Source of the DNA: Pseudeuparius sepicola
Taxonomy: Eukaryota; Arthropoda; Insecta; Coleoptera; Anthribidae
Direction: 5' to 3'
NCBI GenBank assembly: GCA_963920635.1
Contig: OY987303.1
Location: 44,391,223 to 44,455,222 of the forward strand
DNA: 64,000 nucleotides
Of the stretch, positions 44,687-56,744 are shown one piece after another (the stretch's first letter is position 1; each line of letters opens with the position of its first letter). The position numbers were made by a program, and so were the translations under genes. Under the pieces are notes generated by a model. The model was not told where the DNA came from. It did not search any database and was given only the letters and a program-made list of their open reading frames with translations.

Positions 44687-46281
44687 ATCGAATATTTTGA
44701 ACTGTGCCTACATTTTTATTCATCAAATCTCCTAAAAATTTGCAAACCCCTGTTTCTTTAGGCCTCAAAAATGACGTAAACGTAATTTTAGGGGGAGGGG
44801 GGATTTAGGATGTTTATACGAAGCCAAAATAATAGTAATTGCCCTCCTCCCCCGCACAAGCATGTGGTTGCTTCTGGGGTACTCCTAGTTTGGAGTATTG
44901 TGAGGGTGAGAATTATTATTATATTATTATATACAGAAAAAGGTTTTATTTTTGCCTCAAAAATACGCCCTTAAAATCTGTGTACTGAATTTTGAAATAC
45001 CCTCTATATATCATATATTTAATGATTTATTGCTATTTGCAGATTAGGAAGATGCAGATTATGATGAGGAAGGCGATGAGGAATTAAATGCCAGTGATAA
45101 TGAACAATAAAAAATATTGCATATAATATATTTATTTTTTATACATTATACTCAATTATATTCAATTCAAACAAATTAGTCAACCTTAAAAAAGAACAAA
45201 ATTCAAGTTATTTAAAAGAATGTATTTTCAATTTTCATTATATTAATATTATACTAGTAAAAAACTCTCTCGCTAGCGACTTTCGTTATTACTATATCAT
45301 ACTTTTTAATAATGGTGTAAGCTCCAAAAAGTATCATTAACATTTAAATTAGCAATTGTATTGCTTGTTACGGTTTTTGCAAATTTCCGCGCAAAAGTTT
45401 AACCCACGTCTACCAAAGCTTTAGCCACGTTTTAGTTGACAACAGTCAGAGGCGTAACCAGTATTTATTTCTAAATAAAATTTATTTTGAAACAATATTT
45501 TTGCCGTAAATATTACCGAATATATGTTTTAAATAATTAGCCCCCCCCCCCCAACCTTACATTCTGGTTACGCCACTGACAACAGTTATTGTAAAATGGA
45601 TATACAGGGTGTTCACTTTTAAGTGGACACAAATCAATAAGAAATTGATTTGTTGGGATATTTTCAAAAATTTTTTTTGATACAAAGGTCTTTAAAATGC
45701 GCAACTTTCTACGTGAACACATTTGTCAAATTGCAATTCCAGGGCCGGCTAAGATTTTTTTTAAACCCCGATTTTCACAAAATCTATTTAGGCATTTTTT
45801 TATTTAAAATCTGACCATACAGCGTTAATCAGAACACCCCAAAACCCCCATAGACCAAATTTGAACAAAAAGTATACAGGGAGTTCCATTCTGTAGGGCA
45901 GCCATATTCAAACTGCGGCCCGCGGGCCGCATGCTGCCCGCCAAGCTTTTGTAAATGGCCCACCCGGTATAGCTTCAAATTCTATGGAACTGAATCAATT
46001 ATTTCAAATTTCCCGGGAATAATAGATGCACGCTGCCACCGCGTGAGCAGTTGCGCTGGTTGAACTTGACGCGCGTTGGGCGCCCGCCCCGTCGGCCCTC
46101 TCCTTCTCCTTCACTCCCGCGTCAGCACTTGTGTCGCCGCTCTGGTGTTATTGTTTTTGTTTTGATTTGACTGTAGGTGTCAAGCGAATACGAAGTATTT
46201 ACGCGACTTTAATGACTTTCAAAGTTGGTGAATGAATACGTGTACAAAAACAATATCACATTACATTTTTAATGTAGAACC

Positions 46282-46521
46282 AAAGTTTACAGAATAAAAT
46301 AGCAGTTGGGTCACTTGAGCCGGCGGCCGACATCAAAGGCAGCGCCGCACACGTGTTTCGCAGCGAGTTGCTGGCGAGCTACTGCATGGTATATGCCGGG
46401 TATAATTATATGCGAAGAGAAACGTCGACTTTGGCGACTCTCTTTGTTGTCCTTTGGTCCCGTGCCGAGTGACCCAACTGCTATTTTATTCTGTAACTAT
46501 TTTATTCTGTAAACTTTGGTA
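46282..46521. mobile_element. 240-bp MITE nested in the hAT element
   Basis: Inverted ends (C)AAAGTTTACAGAATAAAAT and its complement, with flanks GTAGAACC at 46274-46281 and 46522-46529, a 7-8-bp duplication. Just inside, AGCAGTTGGGTCACT at about 46301-46315 is mirrored at 46468-46482, and the right end carries a second copy of the TATTTTATTCTGTAA terminus. A GC-rich core has no coding sequence. Confidence 0.85.
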
Positions 46522-46639
46522 GAACCGACAATTATTTCACACAAAATGAAAACTGATACAAACTTAGATGTTTTTAAAGAAAAGAGAGGGAAGAAAGATT
46601 GGACAATAGTGCCCCAATAATATAAGACTATTCAAAAAT

Positions 46640-46851
46640 GTGCCCAAATTCTGCTTACGTTGTTTGCATCGACATACGTTTGTGAATCATCCTATTCCAA
46701 AATGAAATATGCAAAGAACGTATACAGAAACCGCCTTACAGATTCTCATTTGGATGACGTATTAAGAGTAGCGTGCAGCAATAATTGCAAGCCAGATGTA
46801 GATCAAATTGTAAAAAATGTCCCCAATATCATCGTTCTCACTAACATTTAA
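46640..46851 (+). pseudogene. hAT transposase C-terminal dimerisation fragment
   Basis: About 70 codons from the plus strand: a degenerate lead-in, then LTLFASTYVCESSYSKMKY and NRLTDSHLDDVLRVA, ending with TAA at 46849-46851. The pattern (F/L)xSTYxCExxFSxMKxxKxxxRxRLTDxHLxxxLRxA is the hAT family C-terminal dimerisation region, here of the subgroup with GCGGCCCGC-type termini. The catalytic DDE core and BED zinc finger are missing. The upstream part contains stops. Confidence 0.85.
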
Positions 46852-48461
46852 ATAAAGAATTAAACTGTAATAGGTTTTTCCATTAACACCTAAATAACAG
46901 TTGCTGTGATTTATGTTGCGGCCCGCACGACTCAGCTGTAAATGTGTAAGTGGCCCAAGAAAAAAAAAGTTTGAGTATGGCTGCTGTAGGGTGTCAAAAT
47001 TGAGCAACATAGGAATTTTGAAGACATCTTGCGAGTCAAGTGTGCCATGGAATCCCTTCAAAACAGTTGCATGGTCAACAGGACCACTCAAAATGTTGGT
47101 GTGAAAAGATTTACTACAAAAATATACAGGGTATTTTTCTCTGAGTCATCTCAAAATTCTGAATTTTTATTACACTTTATACTGGTCAGGAGTGCTCTGG
47201 AATCATTGAAAAAAATATTAATAAACATAAAAGTAATTTATTTCTTTATAAAATACCAACCAGCAAATAAAAACAATTTAAATTATTGGACCTTTCTCAA
47301 CAAAGTCACTGTCTAAGATGATACATTTTCTGTGCCTTTCCTGTTGTGGCACACCAGCCACCTTAAGTGATATGGACTTACTGACTGGCAGGCTTCTGTA
47401 TTTTTTAGATTTAGTTCGTTTATAGTGTGTGGAGCGACTTTGATGTACTTGATTTTTGACCCGTATAAAGTTCCAAAAATTCAGTAATTTGCGATGGCAC
47501 AGATAAGAACACTGTATATTTTGTATTTGACCTTTGCACACCAATACCTTGATTGGTCCTGTTGACCATTCAACTGTTTTGAGGAGATTCCATGGCACAC
47601 TTGACTTGGCAGATGCCTTGAAAATTCCTATTTTGCTCAACTTTGACACCCTGCAGAATGGAACTCCCTGTATATTTTTTATTCAAATTTGGTATATAAG
47701 GGTTCTGGGATGTTCTGATTAACGCTGTGGGGTCAGATTTTAAATAAAAAAATGCCTAAATAGATTTTGTGAAAATCGGGGTTTAAAAAAAATCTTAGCC
47801 GGCCCTGGAATTGCAATTTGACAAATGTGTTCACGTAGAAAGTTGCGCATTTTGAAGACCTTTGTATCAAAAAAAATTTTGAAAATATCCCAACAAATCA
47901 ATTTTTTATTGATTTGTGTCCACTTAAAAGTGAACACCCTGTAGATAAAAAAGCAGCTTTGTAGATATTAATTTAATCCCGGTATGCAATATTATAGCAG
48001 ATAGGCGCGACGGCTGTGCTCGGGAGATCGTGAATTCCATTGCGTCTATCAACGCTTTGCCCTCTTATATGATCGGTAGACTAATTTTTTTAGTTCTCTT
48101 ATGAACTATTTATTTGAGAAAAAATTTTCAGCCTTGTAGAAATAAGTACAAAAAAATATATTTCTGAACATCTTGCGTGGGTGGTAGACCTATGATGGCC
48201 TCCCCTCAGGCGCGGTAGACTATCATTATATTGCATATTTAGGTATCACTGACAAGTCTAAAAAAGTTTTATGCTTGTAGGAATAAGTCATTACCGTCCT
48301 ATTTATTTACAGGTTTAAAAAATTGTTATTAATGTTTGCCCCCATATTGGCGCGGTATACTGCCGTTCCGTTTACTTCCCATGTCAAAGCTACAAAATGA
48401 GAAAAAATCAGCTTTGTAGGAATAACTAAATCAAATCTGTCGCTGCCTCCCGGACTATCAG

Positions 48462-49236
48462 CGTACGGCAGCTGTTCGCCTGGTGAGCAAAATGGTCGTG
48501 GATAAGGAAGTTTTTCGTAAGAAGGTTGGATTGAAGTACTATTTAAGTATATATAGTTTGCTTAGCTTCAAACAAAGAAAAAGCATAATCAATTACCATA
48601 GATAAAAATAAATAATTTCGATGCAGGTGGGAATAAAAAAGTCACTGTAAAACAATTTTCAATACACTTGTGAACAATTACCTATATTTCACATGTTATA
48701 AATACCTTTCCTTTCTTTTATGATTTAACAAGAAATTATCACTGTAATATAAAAAGTTTTTCTTGAAATCGGCATTAAAATGTCCCAAAATTGTCATTAA
48801 AAGCACAGAAATCGTACAATAATGTAGCCCATTATTGTAAGATTTTTTCAATAAGTAGGCCTTGGCGAGATGTAAACATCAAACGTCAGACGCGGAGAAA
48901 TCGCCCGTCAAAAGTGACCAAATATTCAAAACCCGGCCGATAAAGGCTCATTTAACTTTTTGTACACATTGCGAAATTGTTTCCTATAGAAGCGCAATCC
49001 TTCAGTATACATATTTTAGTAAATTTGAATATCAATAATTTGTTGTGTAGGCTACACAAGAAGCAGCAGTTTGGTTTATCTGTCAGAAGGTGCCGTGTCT
49101 AATCATACTTGTCTTAGGTAGAGCGATCGTCAAAGTCAAGCAACGCCACGCGTAGTCGGTTCATGGACGGGTGATCCCTTAATGTTATTTTCTTGACTAA
49201 TAAAACATTTTTTTTCCGATTTCAAAAAATATATAA
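48462..49236. other. Intron 1, nothing recognised
   Basis: No gene, repeat or RNA supported. Confidence 0.4.
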
Positions 49237-49358
49237 TATGTACCTCGGCACTGAAGTTCTTTTTATGACTCATGTGGTTTATTTGCCTCGGCCAGAGGCC
49301 TCAGCAACTAAACTCCACATGAGTCATAAAAAGTTGAACTTCAGTGCCTTGGTACATA
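49237..49358. repeat. Palindrome with ~50-bp arms
   Basis: TATGTACCTCGGCACTGAAG at the left is mirrored by CTTCAGTGCCTTGGTACATA at the right; the arms continue through ATGACTCATGTGG/CCACATGAGTCAT around a short loop. Confidence 0.9.
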
Positions 49359-50380
49359 AATAACTATTCTTTTACGAATATTGTAGATTAAAACTATACT
49401 TTTTATCATATCCCTTTATAAATAAATTTAATAGTTACTATGGTGAAGTTCATGAACTCTTCCTTGCCTTTTCTAGATCGCAATCACAAATATAAAGTGA
49501 TACTTACATTATATATCGTTAGAGATTTAGATTATATTGTAAATAAAGTATTGTGATATTTGTAAAGAAATAATAGGCAATTTGTCGATAATAATTTAGA
49601 CTGGACTGGCCTGTAACTACAGCAGTGGTTGAATTGTACCCAACTGATAAGTGTAAATAATCTCGAGCACCTTCCAAAACAATTTGGTCTCAAACTCGGC
49701 AGCACAGATGAATATTCGGTAAATATCCAGAGACAACCTCTTAGAGATGTTGTGCAGGTAGGTATAACTTTCACGTTAAACTTGTTGCAAGTAAAGTCTT
49801 CAAAATTTGGGGAGTAGGCAAATAAAATAAGAAAAAGAAAAAACCCTAAAGAACATTACGTTGTACGATGTGAAAATTGTGTTACTAACTGTTACTCACC
49901 TCATATACGTAAGTTTTCCTTAATGTAATTAAACTTGGAACATTGGTATGTTAGAGATTAAAAATTTTGAAGAAATGTCGATAGAACTGCATCAACTTTT
50001 GGCGCCTGATTGCAGTTCTTTAAAGGTACTTTTACTATGTACTATATAATACTTGAAACTGAAGATTGAAGATTCATCCATATCCCATTCGGGAATCTAA
50101 AGTTCTGTGGGCGATTGCAGAATTTTTCAAATGGTGAAAAGTTTTTTTTAGACATGGAGTTATCGCCGAAAATCAACAACAATAACAAACAAAAATAAAA
50201 TAAAATAAATGATGGCTGCACAGCCTCCTTGAAAAAATCAACTGATGAACTGTCATTTTCTACACTAGCGCGCCATAGTTGAAAGTTGGAACTAAATACA
50301 AGTATTGTTGGTTGCAGAAGGCAAGGATCTTATAATGCTTGTAGATATGGTATACTGCGAGGGGGTAACCACGATAATAT
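49359..50380. other. Intron 1, nothing recognised
   Basis: AT-rich sequence with short uninformative frames. Confidence 0.4.
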
Positions 50381-51115
50381 TAGGCGTACAAACATTTCCA
50401 AGTATTATCCACTATTATCCAAATATCCAAGTATTTCCAAAATATCTACTTATATCCACACATACCCAAATATTTCCACATATATCTAAATATTTCCGAT
50501 ATTTCCAGATATTTCCGTACATTTCCACAGAAATCCTTTATTGAATTGTCAGCTACTAATGAAATATACTCGGAAAATACTTGAAATGATATAAATATTA
50601 TTGTTTTATTTAAATCCTAGTAGGTATGGCCTTACTTGGGCGAACCCCTCCAGTTTCCTCTTAAGCCCCGTCCCCTTTTCTCGCTGCCAATCGTAGCGCT
50701 CTGACTTATGGCACGTGACTCATCCCGTGCTCTGACATCAACCCATAGCGCGATATTCAAAATTCTGAAAATAAAAATCCGCCGGCTACAGGATTCAAAC
50801 CTAAGGCCATCGAAGTTCTGACCAACTGGGCCGTCGAGGCACTTAAAAAATATTATCTAAAAGAGTGTAAGTTAGAATATCGATGATGTCACAGAATGAT
50901 GAATAAGAGTAAAATACAGGGTGTGTCGAAATCCATATACTTACAGTTTGTGATAATATATTATCAAAGTATTATCCAAGTATTATCTAAACATCCCAAC
51001 ATATTCAAACATTTCCACATACATCCAAATATTTCCAAATATTACCCACACATTTCCATATTTCCACGCATTTCCAAGGTAGTGTACAACAATGTCCACT
51101 CTTGGTCACCCCCTC
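50381..51115. repeat. Foldback-like region with ATTTCCA/TATCCA simple repeats
   Basis: Two blocks (about 50393-50530 and 50955-51080) are made of degenerate 8-12-bp units such as AAATATTTCCA and AGTATTATCCA. Outer sequences GTATACTGCGAGGGGGT (about 50349) and CCCCCTCAGTATACTG (about 51109) are inverted. An ACAGGGTGT motif lies at about 50916. Frames reading ISKYFHI-type repeats are artefacts. Confidence 0.7.
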
Positions 51116-54100
51116 AGTATACTGGGTCGCAAGAAAGTAATACGAAATAATCATTGAACTGTTTACATCATAACAAAACGAAAAATAGGGTAGAAATGGA
51201 ACATTTTTTAAATTTTATAATGGAGAAAACGAAAATGCTACACCTGTATATTTTTTAGTTCTGTCTGATTCATTTTTTGGTGATGGGAAATCCACAGTTA
51301 GCAAGATGGAACATTTATTTAACTAGTGACTGCTCTTCATTTTGCTGTTTACTTTATTGTTTAATGTAATCTGTCGCACACCCTGGAATTTAGCTGGTAT
51401 AACATTTGTTTTAGTTTTAGATCATATTTTTTTGTTAACATATTTTCTTGGGAATACTGAAACCGTTTAAATCTTAGTTGAAATGTTCCTGCCTGCAATT
51501 ATTGGATTAAAAAGGGAGTACCAATTACCAACAGATATCTGAACCTATTATTGACACGACTTTTCCGCTCTATATATCTTTTTTCCCGATAAAAAATCTA
51601 GGCATAAACCAAATTATCACTAAATTTTTTGATTACTAACATAAGTTTGTTAAAACTTATGGATCCTATTATCGACACAAGTATCAGTAATTTCCTGGGT
51701 ATTCGGCCAAAAATAACAATTTTCTTTTTTCAATTGTAATATTTAATTACGTACGTTTCGGCAATATGGATAATTACCATCATCAGATATTTCAAATCAA
51801 ATATCTGATTGATATCTGAATATGACTGATAATTGATTATTCAAATAGTGGAGTCAACCAGGAAAATAACTAAGAAAAATTCCGGGAGTTTTAGATTTTG
51901 TTGGAATGTGTTCGTTTTGATGTCTTAAAACAAAATCCGAAGAGTCCGCAGCGCAAAATAGTGTGCGATTTTTTTTATTTAACAATAACTGTCAAAAATA
52001 TAGGTTTTTTGTTAATAACTTATTTAATAAGCATTTTTATAGAATTTAAGTAAGAGCATTCGAAAGAGCAGACAATTTCTCAAAAAAAATGTATTTACAT
52101 ATTTTTTGTAAAATAATTAAGTAATGAATGAGAATTTTTTTAAGATCATACGTTTTCATGCTTCCTCGTATTTAAGAGGCAGTCGAAATTGAGAGTGGCG
52201 CGTGGAGCGCGAGACAGTTAAACAGTAATAACTTTTTACACACAACTAATTCATATGCAACAAAGTTTATTGGAAAGTGATACCGTAAAGCAATTAAAAA
52301 AATCTTGTAGCATTAATTTCCATGAAGAGATACGCCTGTCATATTGTAAAATTGGTCTTGATCAAAATTTCATGCATATTCACAATAACTGACGTTACAT
52401 GGTCAATTGGTAATATTTTTGAGCAATATTATAGAATGTTTCTACTAAATGTATGTACTTTTGAAAGAGCATTATAATATTACGATATCAAACCTCGTTT
52501 GTTTCTTTTTCCACAACATAGAAATTTTTCATAAATTTTGGCTATCGTATATTCAATATTTATTTCAAACGGTCATAATATCCACATAAAATTGGATATT
52601 GAAACTCAATAGGTGACTCTTTTGAAGCTTAAAACGTGTGCTTTTTGATGGCATAAGTCATTTTAATGTATTTCTCTTTTTTCTTGTTTATTTTGCAGTA
52701 AATCGCGTTATAATTAATTCCCCGAAACGAAAAACTCAATTTTTCTTATTTTTAAATCCAAGAATCAAGCTGAAGGTTTCTTACTGGGATAAGACCACTC
52801 TGAAGTGAAAGTACACGTTTTAAACTTCCGATTTCCTAGTCAAAAGATTTTTTCTACATAATTTCCGCTCGTGATAATCAGCTTTTCGAAAAAAAAACTC
52901 TTCATGTGTTCTCAGCTTTCATACAATAATACGAATTCTCTAATAAATATAATAATTTCCGCTTTCTTTCTCGTAAATACCTCATACATGTTTGCATACT
53001 ACTATAGTCCCCATTTTCGATCCACTGAGAACATGCGTTTGTATGTGTGTATGTATATGCCTGTGTTTGTGAGGCGTGGACGGCGTGGTAGTCGGCACAT
53101 GTCATTCTGTTCCCTTGGAGCACAGCTTGTATTGCCGTGGGGACGAATGGCACAGCCTATATTATATATATATCCCCCCCGAAAATCCAAGCTATTATAC
53201 AGGGTGTTCTGAAAAAATCTTCTTAAGTAATATCACTCTTCAGCAAATTCTGAACAATTTTCGTTAAGGATTTTTTGCTCTTACTCTTCAAATAGAGGTG
53301 AGACGGGCGGATAAACCTTGACTTGAAAAAATGCTGCTAACTCCGGTTTGATTTAACCGAATTGGTTGAATTTGGGCTTGTTGAAGAGAGATTTCCTTCT
53401 TCTATCAAATGATTGTCCAGTAAGATCATTTCGAATTTCGTGGTCACCGCTAGAGGGCGCAATTCGAAAAATTTCCCTTTTATTACAATTTTCTCCGAAA
53501 TTTTAAATTCAATGACATATTTATTCTGTTATAATCAAAAAGTAGATTAAATTTACAACAAAAAATATCCAAGGTTCAAATCGATATCTTCATGCGTTTC
53601 GGAGTTATCGCCAAAAGAATAATTATTAACATGTTATTTGAAAGAAGAAGGTAGGTATTTGTTTTCAAAGATTTCCGTGGTCAAGCATGCCATGAAATAA
53701 ATAAAAATCTGCTTGAGTTTTTCGTAAATAGCTAGATTTTCACTTTCAATCAGCATCTCAAGATAGGTTTTCAGTTTTATTATCATGAATACCTATAAAT
53801 TTCACGAAATCTTGAAGAAAATTCGATTATTCCTGCATTCAACTTCATTTTTACTAGGCGTCATTGTCATTTTGTTTTTCATTTTTTTACTTCATATTCA
53901 TAATCAGCATCTCAAAAAACATAAAAATATGCAGTTTCATTGAAAAATAATGATTCTACAAATAATTGTAGACGATTTTTGAGAAATTTCGGTGAAAAAT
54001 TGATTTTTTGAGTTTTTTTTTAAGCGCACTTTTTCAACCTGTGAACTTTTAAATAAAAGTATGTTTGAAGGTGTTTCAAAAGGTTTTATTCAAATCCATG

Positions 54101-54179
54101 ACTTCCCTAATTAATTCCCAATTAACACCATTTTTCGTCTACGTTGAGTCCACTAAAAGCAAGGAGAAATTTTATCGAT
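51116..54179. other. Intron 1, dispersed repeat sequence without genes
   Basis: CGTTTCGGC followed by CATCATCAG at about 51746-51786 is a Penelope-like or foldback signature. ATACAGGGTGTTCTG occurs at about 53197. The 113-codon frame at 52871-53212 covers a low-complexity tract and shows no domain. Confidence 0.45.
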
Positions 54180-54435
54180 TTTAGCTGCAAAAGATGGACT
54201 CACAATTCGTAAATTACTAGAAGTGATTTTATACGTGAATATCTTCAGCTAAAAGGATTTACTTAAATTACCCAAGAATGAGTCTGATGTAATGAAGATA
54301 ATACTTCAATTATATGAAGAAAAAAAGAAGGAAACAATAACTATTTTATGTCGGTTACGACAAACCAAATCAGCTCGATTCAGTCTAAGCATCGATGAAT
54401 GGACAAGCTTAAAAAATCAAAGGTATTATATTATT
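54180..54435 (+). pseudogene. hAT transposase, N-terminal fragment
   Basis: The plus-strand reading AKDGLTIRKLLEVILYVNIFS, a TAA stop (about 54253), then LLKLPKNESDVMKIILQLYEEKK and SARFSLSIDEWTSLKNQRY matches hAT transposases. The IDEWTS segment corresponds to the first catalytic-core strand (SLTxDxWTS), with its aspartate intact. The frame ends at an AGGTATT donor-like site. The middle of the protein is missing; the C-terminal half resumes at about 56745, so other sequence separates the two. Confidence 0.75.
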
Positions 54436-54451
54436 TTTCATATATTTTTTA

Positions 54452-54695
54452 AGTTGTATAGCATAAAATCTAATAACATTTTACCTGGCAAAAATTTAGT
54501 ACAAACATCTCTGTCTTCATTTTAATCATAAGATCTTACAAGCAGTGTTTTGTTTTATAGGTTATGAAAACCTTGGGAAAAATAATAATTCCAGTGCATA
54601 TGCGTTTAAGATCTTATGATTAAAATGAAGACATAAATGTTTGTACTAAATTTTTGCCAGGTAAAATGTTATTAGTTTCTATGCTATACAACTTA
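54452..54695. repeat. Foldback with ~88-bp arms inside the split hAT gene
   Basis: Arms at 54452-54540 and 54608-54695 mirror each other (GTTGTATAGCAT..., TTTACCTGGCAAAAATTTAG, AATCATAAGATCTTA). The left arm directly follows the hAT N-terminal fragment. Confidence 0.85.
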
Positions 54696-56744
54696 AAAAA
54701 CACGAAATCTAACCTCACTTTCTCTGTTGGCAACCCCCCCTTAAATTTGAACGTGAAAGCCCGACTTAGATCGTCCTATGCCTAAATCACACTATACATT
54801 TATCTGTTTTGGCCACTTTTTGTAACAAAAATGAAACCAGCCCAAGTAACATTTTAAATTCCAATTGGCCTCTAGTATGTTTTATAAGAGTTTTATGGCT
54901 ACTTAGAAAAGCCAAAGAGCTTTAAAAAGGCTCTGAGAAATGCAAACTTTACTTGAGGTGAAATAGTTTTATGATAAAGTTTTATAGCAGCCCTCTAGAA
55001 CTATATTATAGAGCTTTTTTATTTTGAAGTGCTCATGCCCTTATAGATGCTTTATCTTCGCATGGTAATAAGAGCTTTATGAAGCCACTTGATCTTAAGA
55101 GGGTGTTAAATGAAAGACAGTTTTATCAGGGCAGAAATAAGCATTATTGCTTTAATGATTGGTTTTATAGCGACCTTGTAGTCTTCTATAAAATTACATC
55201 ACGTGAGGCTTAATGCTTGCTTTTAATGAGAAGCGGAAAGCATCATTAAGTGAAATAGGAATATAAACTTTCCCTAATAAAACTATTGTGTGGATTAAAA
55301 CCTTTTGATCTTGAAATAAATATTAACGCCATCTTGACCATAGACACACCACGGATGAGTGTCAGTAGCGTATAACTGGATGTGTGTGAAGAAAAGTGGG
55401 ACGTTTCACCAGAAATGGAAGAACGAAAGACAAATTGCAACACAATAATTTGAGGTTATCGGTCTTGCCTACCTTTTATTAGATTAGAATTTATAAATGC
55501 GAATGCGGCCACTCAGAACACACGAGTCAAGGGCACTATAAAACTATTTAGCTCTGTGATGTACTTATACAAAGCCAAAAGGTTCTGAAGATTTAAAATA
55601 GGACTAAATACTCTTGAACAAATGAAAGTTGGCCTTTTAAATGACTTATGGAAGGCAATATTAAGAATAATTTGTCTTCAAGTGGATCTAAAGTCTATCC
55701 AAGTTACAGAGGCAATGGATCAAAACATTGGCCACCAGGTGACTTATTCTCTTATTGGTCTGGCCGTCATAAAATGTCAAGTGTTTACGCGGCGAGCAGA
55801 ATGCAGGGCCGGCTCTTCCCTCAGTCGAGTTTCCTGCATATTTTAGATCGGATCGCGAGCAGTATATTCTGTAAATTTATTTTGCTACTTAATTTAAGGA
55901 AATTTATAAAGATCCACGAAAGGTAAAAACACAATTTTTAGAACTTCTAAAATAATTAGTTCAGCATTACAAGCCACTGGGAATCTCATATTCGTCAGAC
56001 CCTGGTAATCGATCGCAATGTGGTCATGTGACTTTGTTTATATCTACTGCCGCTGTAACTTGGATAGACTTTAGTTATGCACACATAAGTTAATTTGGTT
56101 TTATAACATCATATATCGCTGCCTAATAGATTTATTGTGAAAGCGGACATATTTTTTGTTTGGTTATATGCGTGATTTGTCATATTGCATGTCACATAAC
56201 CAAAAATTAATAATTTTTATTTGGGGACAGGGTAGGTATACAAAATGAATATCGTGTTTATCGGTGGAATGAAATTAACCAAATGGGAGAGTTGAAAAAT
56301 TTAAAATAATTTTTAATTTTCCGTGCATATTTTGTACAATTGCATCAGAAAACTTTTCTTCGTTTGTGTATTTGGGTTACGGATCAAGCATATTTCGCGC
56401 TTAGAACACAAGTTGGAACGCCGTTCCTAATAATACACGCTTTTAAATATGTAATATCTGAAGACACGCAGAAATATGCATAGAAGGCAAATAAATATAC
56501 TTTGTGGAAAGCTTAAAGCATATTAACTAGCTCCCAGGATTTCTCAAATCCACTATAAAACCAAAAGGAATTACACTGCCAATTCTGGACCATTTAGTCT
56601 TAGTACTCAGTTTAATGAAGGTTTTATAGCAGATTTATGAACGGCTTTATAGATACCTTGAAGGTTTGGCACCTAAGGTATCTTTGCTTTCAGAACGTTC
56701 TTAAGGCAAAATAGCTTTAAGGGAAACCCTTGAAAACTGGTATT
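54696..56744. other. Repeat-derived filler with recurrent TTTTATAGC motif
   Basis: TTTTATAGC or TTTTATGGC and CTTTAT(A/G) motifs recur throughout 54880-55170 and 56600-56760, suggesting one diverged element lying between the two hAT halves. Its exact ends and class are not resolved. The 92- and 74-codon overlapping frames at 55622-55926 have no domain. Confidence 0.45.

Larger units (their letters stand above)
45899..46983 (+). mobile_element. hAT transposon remnant with 8-bp target duplication
   Basis: The ends CAGCCATATTCAAACT and AGTTTGAGTATGGCTG are inverted and are followed internally by GCGGCCCGC-type sequence, as in several hAT families. The flanks are CTGTAGGG (45891-45898 and 46984-46991), a perfect 8-bp duplication. 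The opposite arm of the host foldback carries the single-copy empty site CTGCAGGG. The remaining coding sequence is the transposase C-terminus. The internal remainder is deleted, so the copy is non-autonomous. Confidence 0.93.
45605..47941. mobile_element. TA-flanked foldback transposon inserted in the giant palindrome
   Basis: Starts CAGGGTGTTCACTTTTAAG and ends with its reverse complement, flanked by TA (45603-45604 and 47942-47943). The left arm of the surrounding palindrome keeps the uninterrupted sequence at the equivalent place (about 43893-43906), so the insertion is directly demonstrated. The element's own arms (45605-45898 plus 46992-47100, and about 47510-47941) are inverted copies. 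A 123-codon minus frame at 47278-47649 lies partly in the right arm; its N-terminal part is arm sequence and the rest has no recognised domain. Confidence 0.9.
43366..48461. repeat. Giant inverted repeat, ~1.25-kb arms, 5.1 kb overall
   Basis: The left arm (43366-44612) is matched in reverse by the right arm (44943-45604 plus 47942-48461), interrupted by a 2.3-kb insertion. Shared landmarks include the outer ATAGTCCGGGAGGCAGCG, AGGGGAGGCCATCATAGG, the CAGTGGCGTAACCAGAATG / G-run segment, GTCGCTAGCGAG, and the inner GGGCGTATTTTT. The 330-bp centre contains sequence that recurs at 28950-29075. Such a structure is typical of a foldback transposon or of an inverted duplication of one. It lies in intron 1. 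Confidence 0.92.

Noticed and set aside
52871..53212. 113-codon frame
   Set aside because: It crosses low-complexity GT- and TA-rich sequence and a TACAGGGTGT repeat end; no domain.
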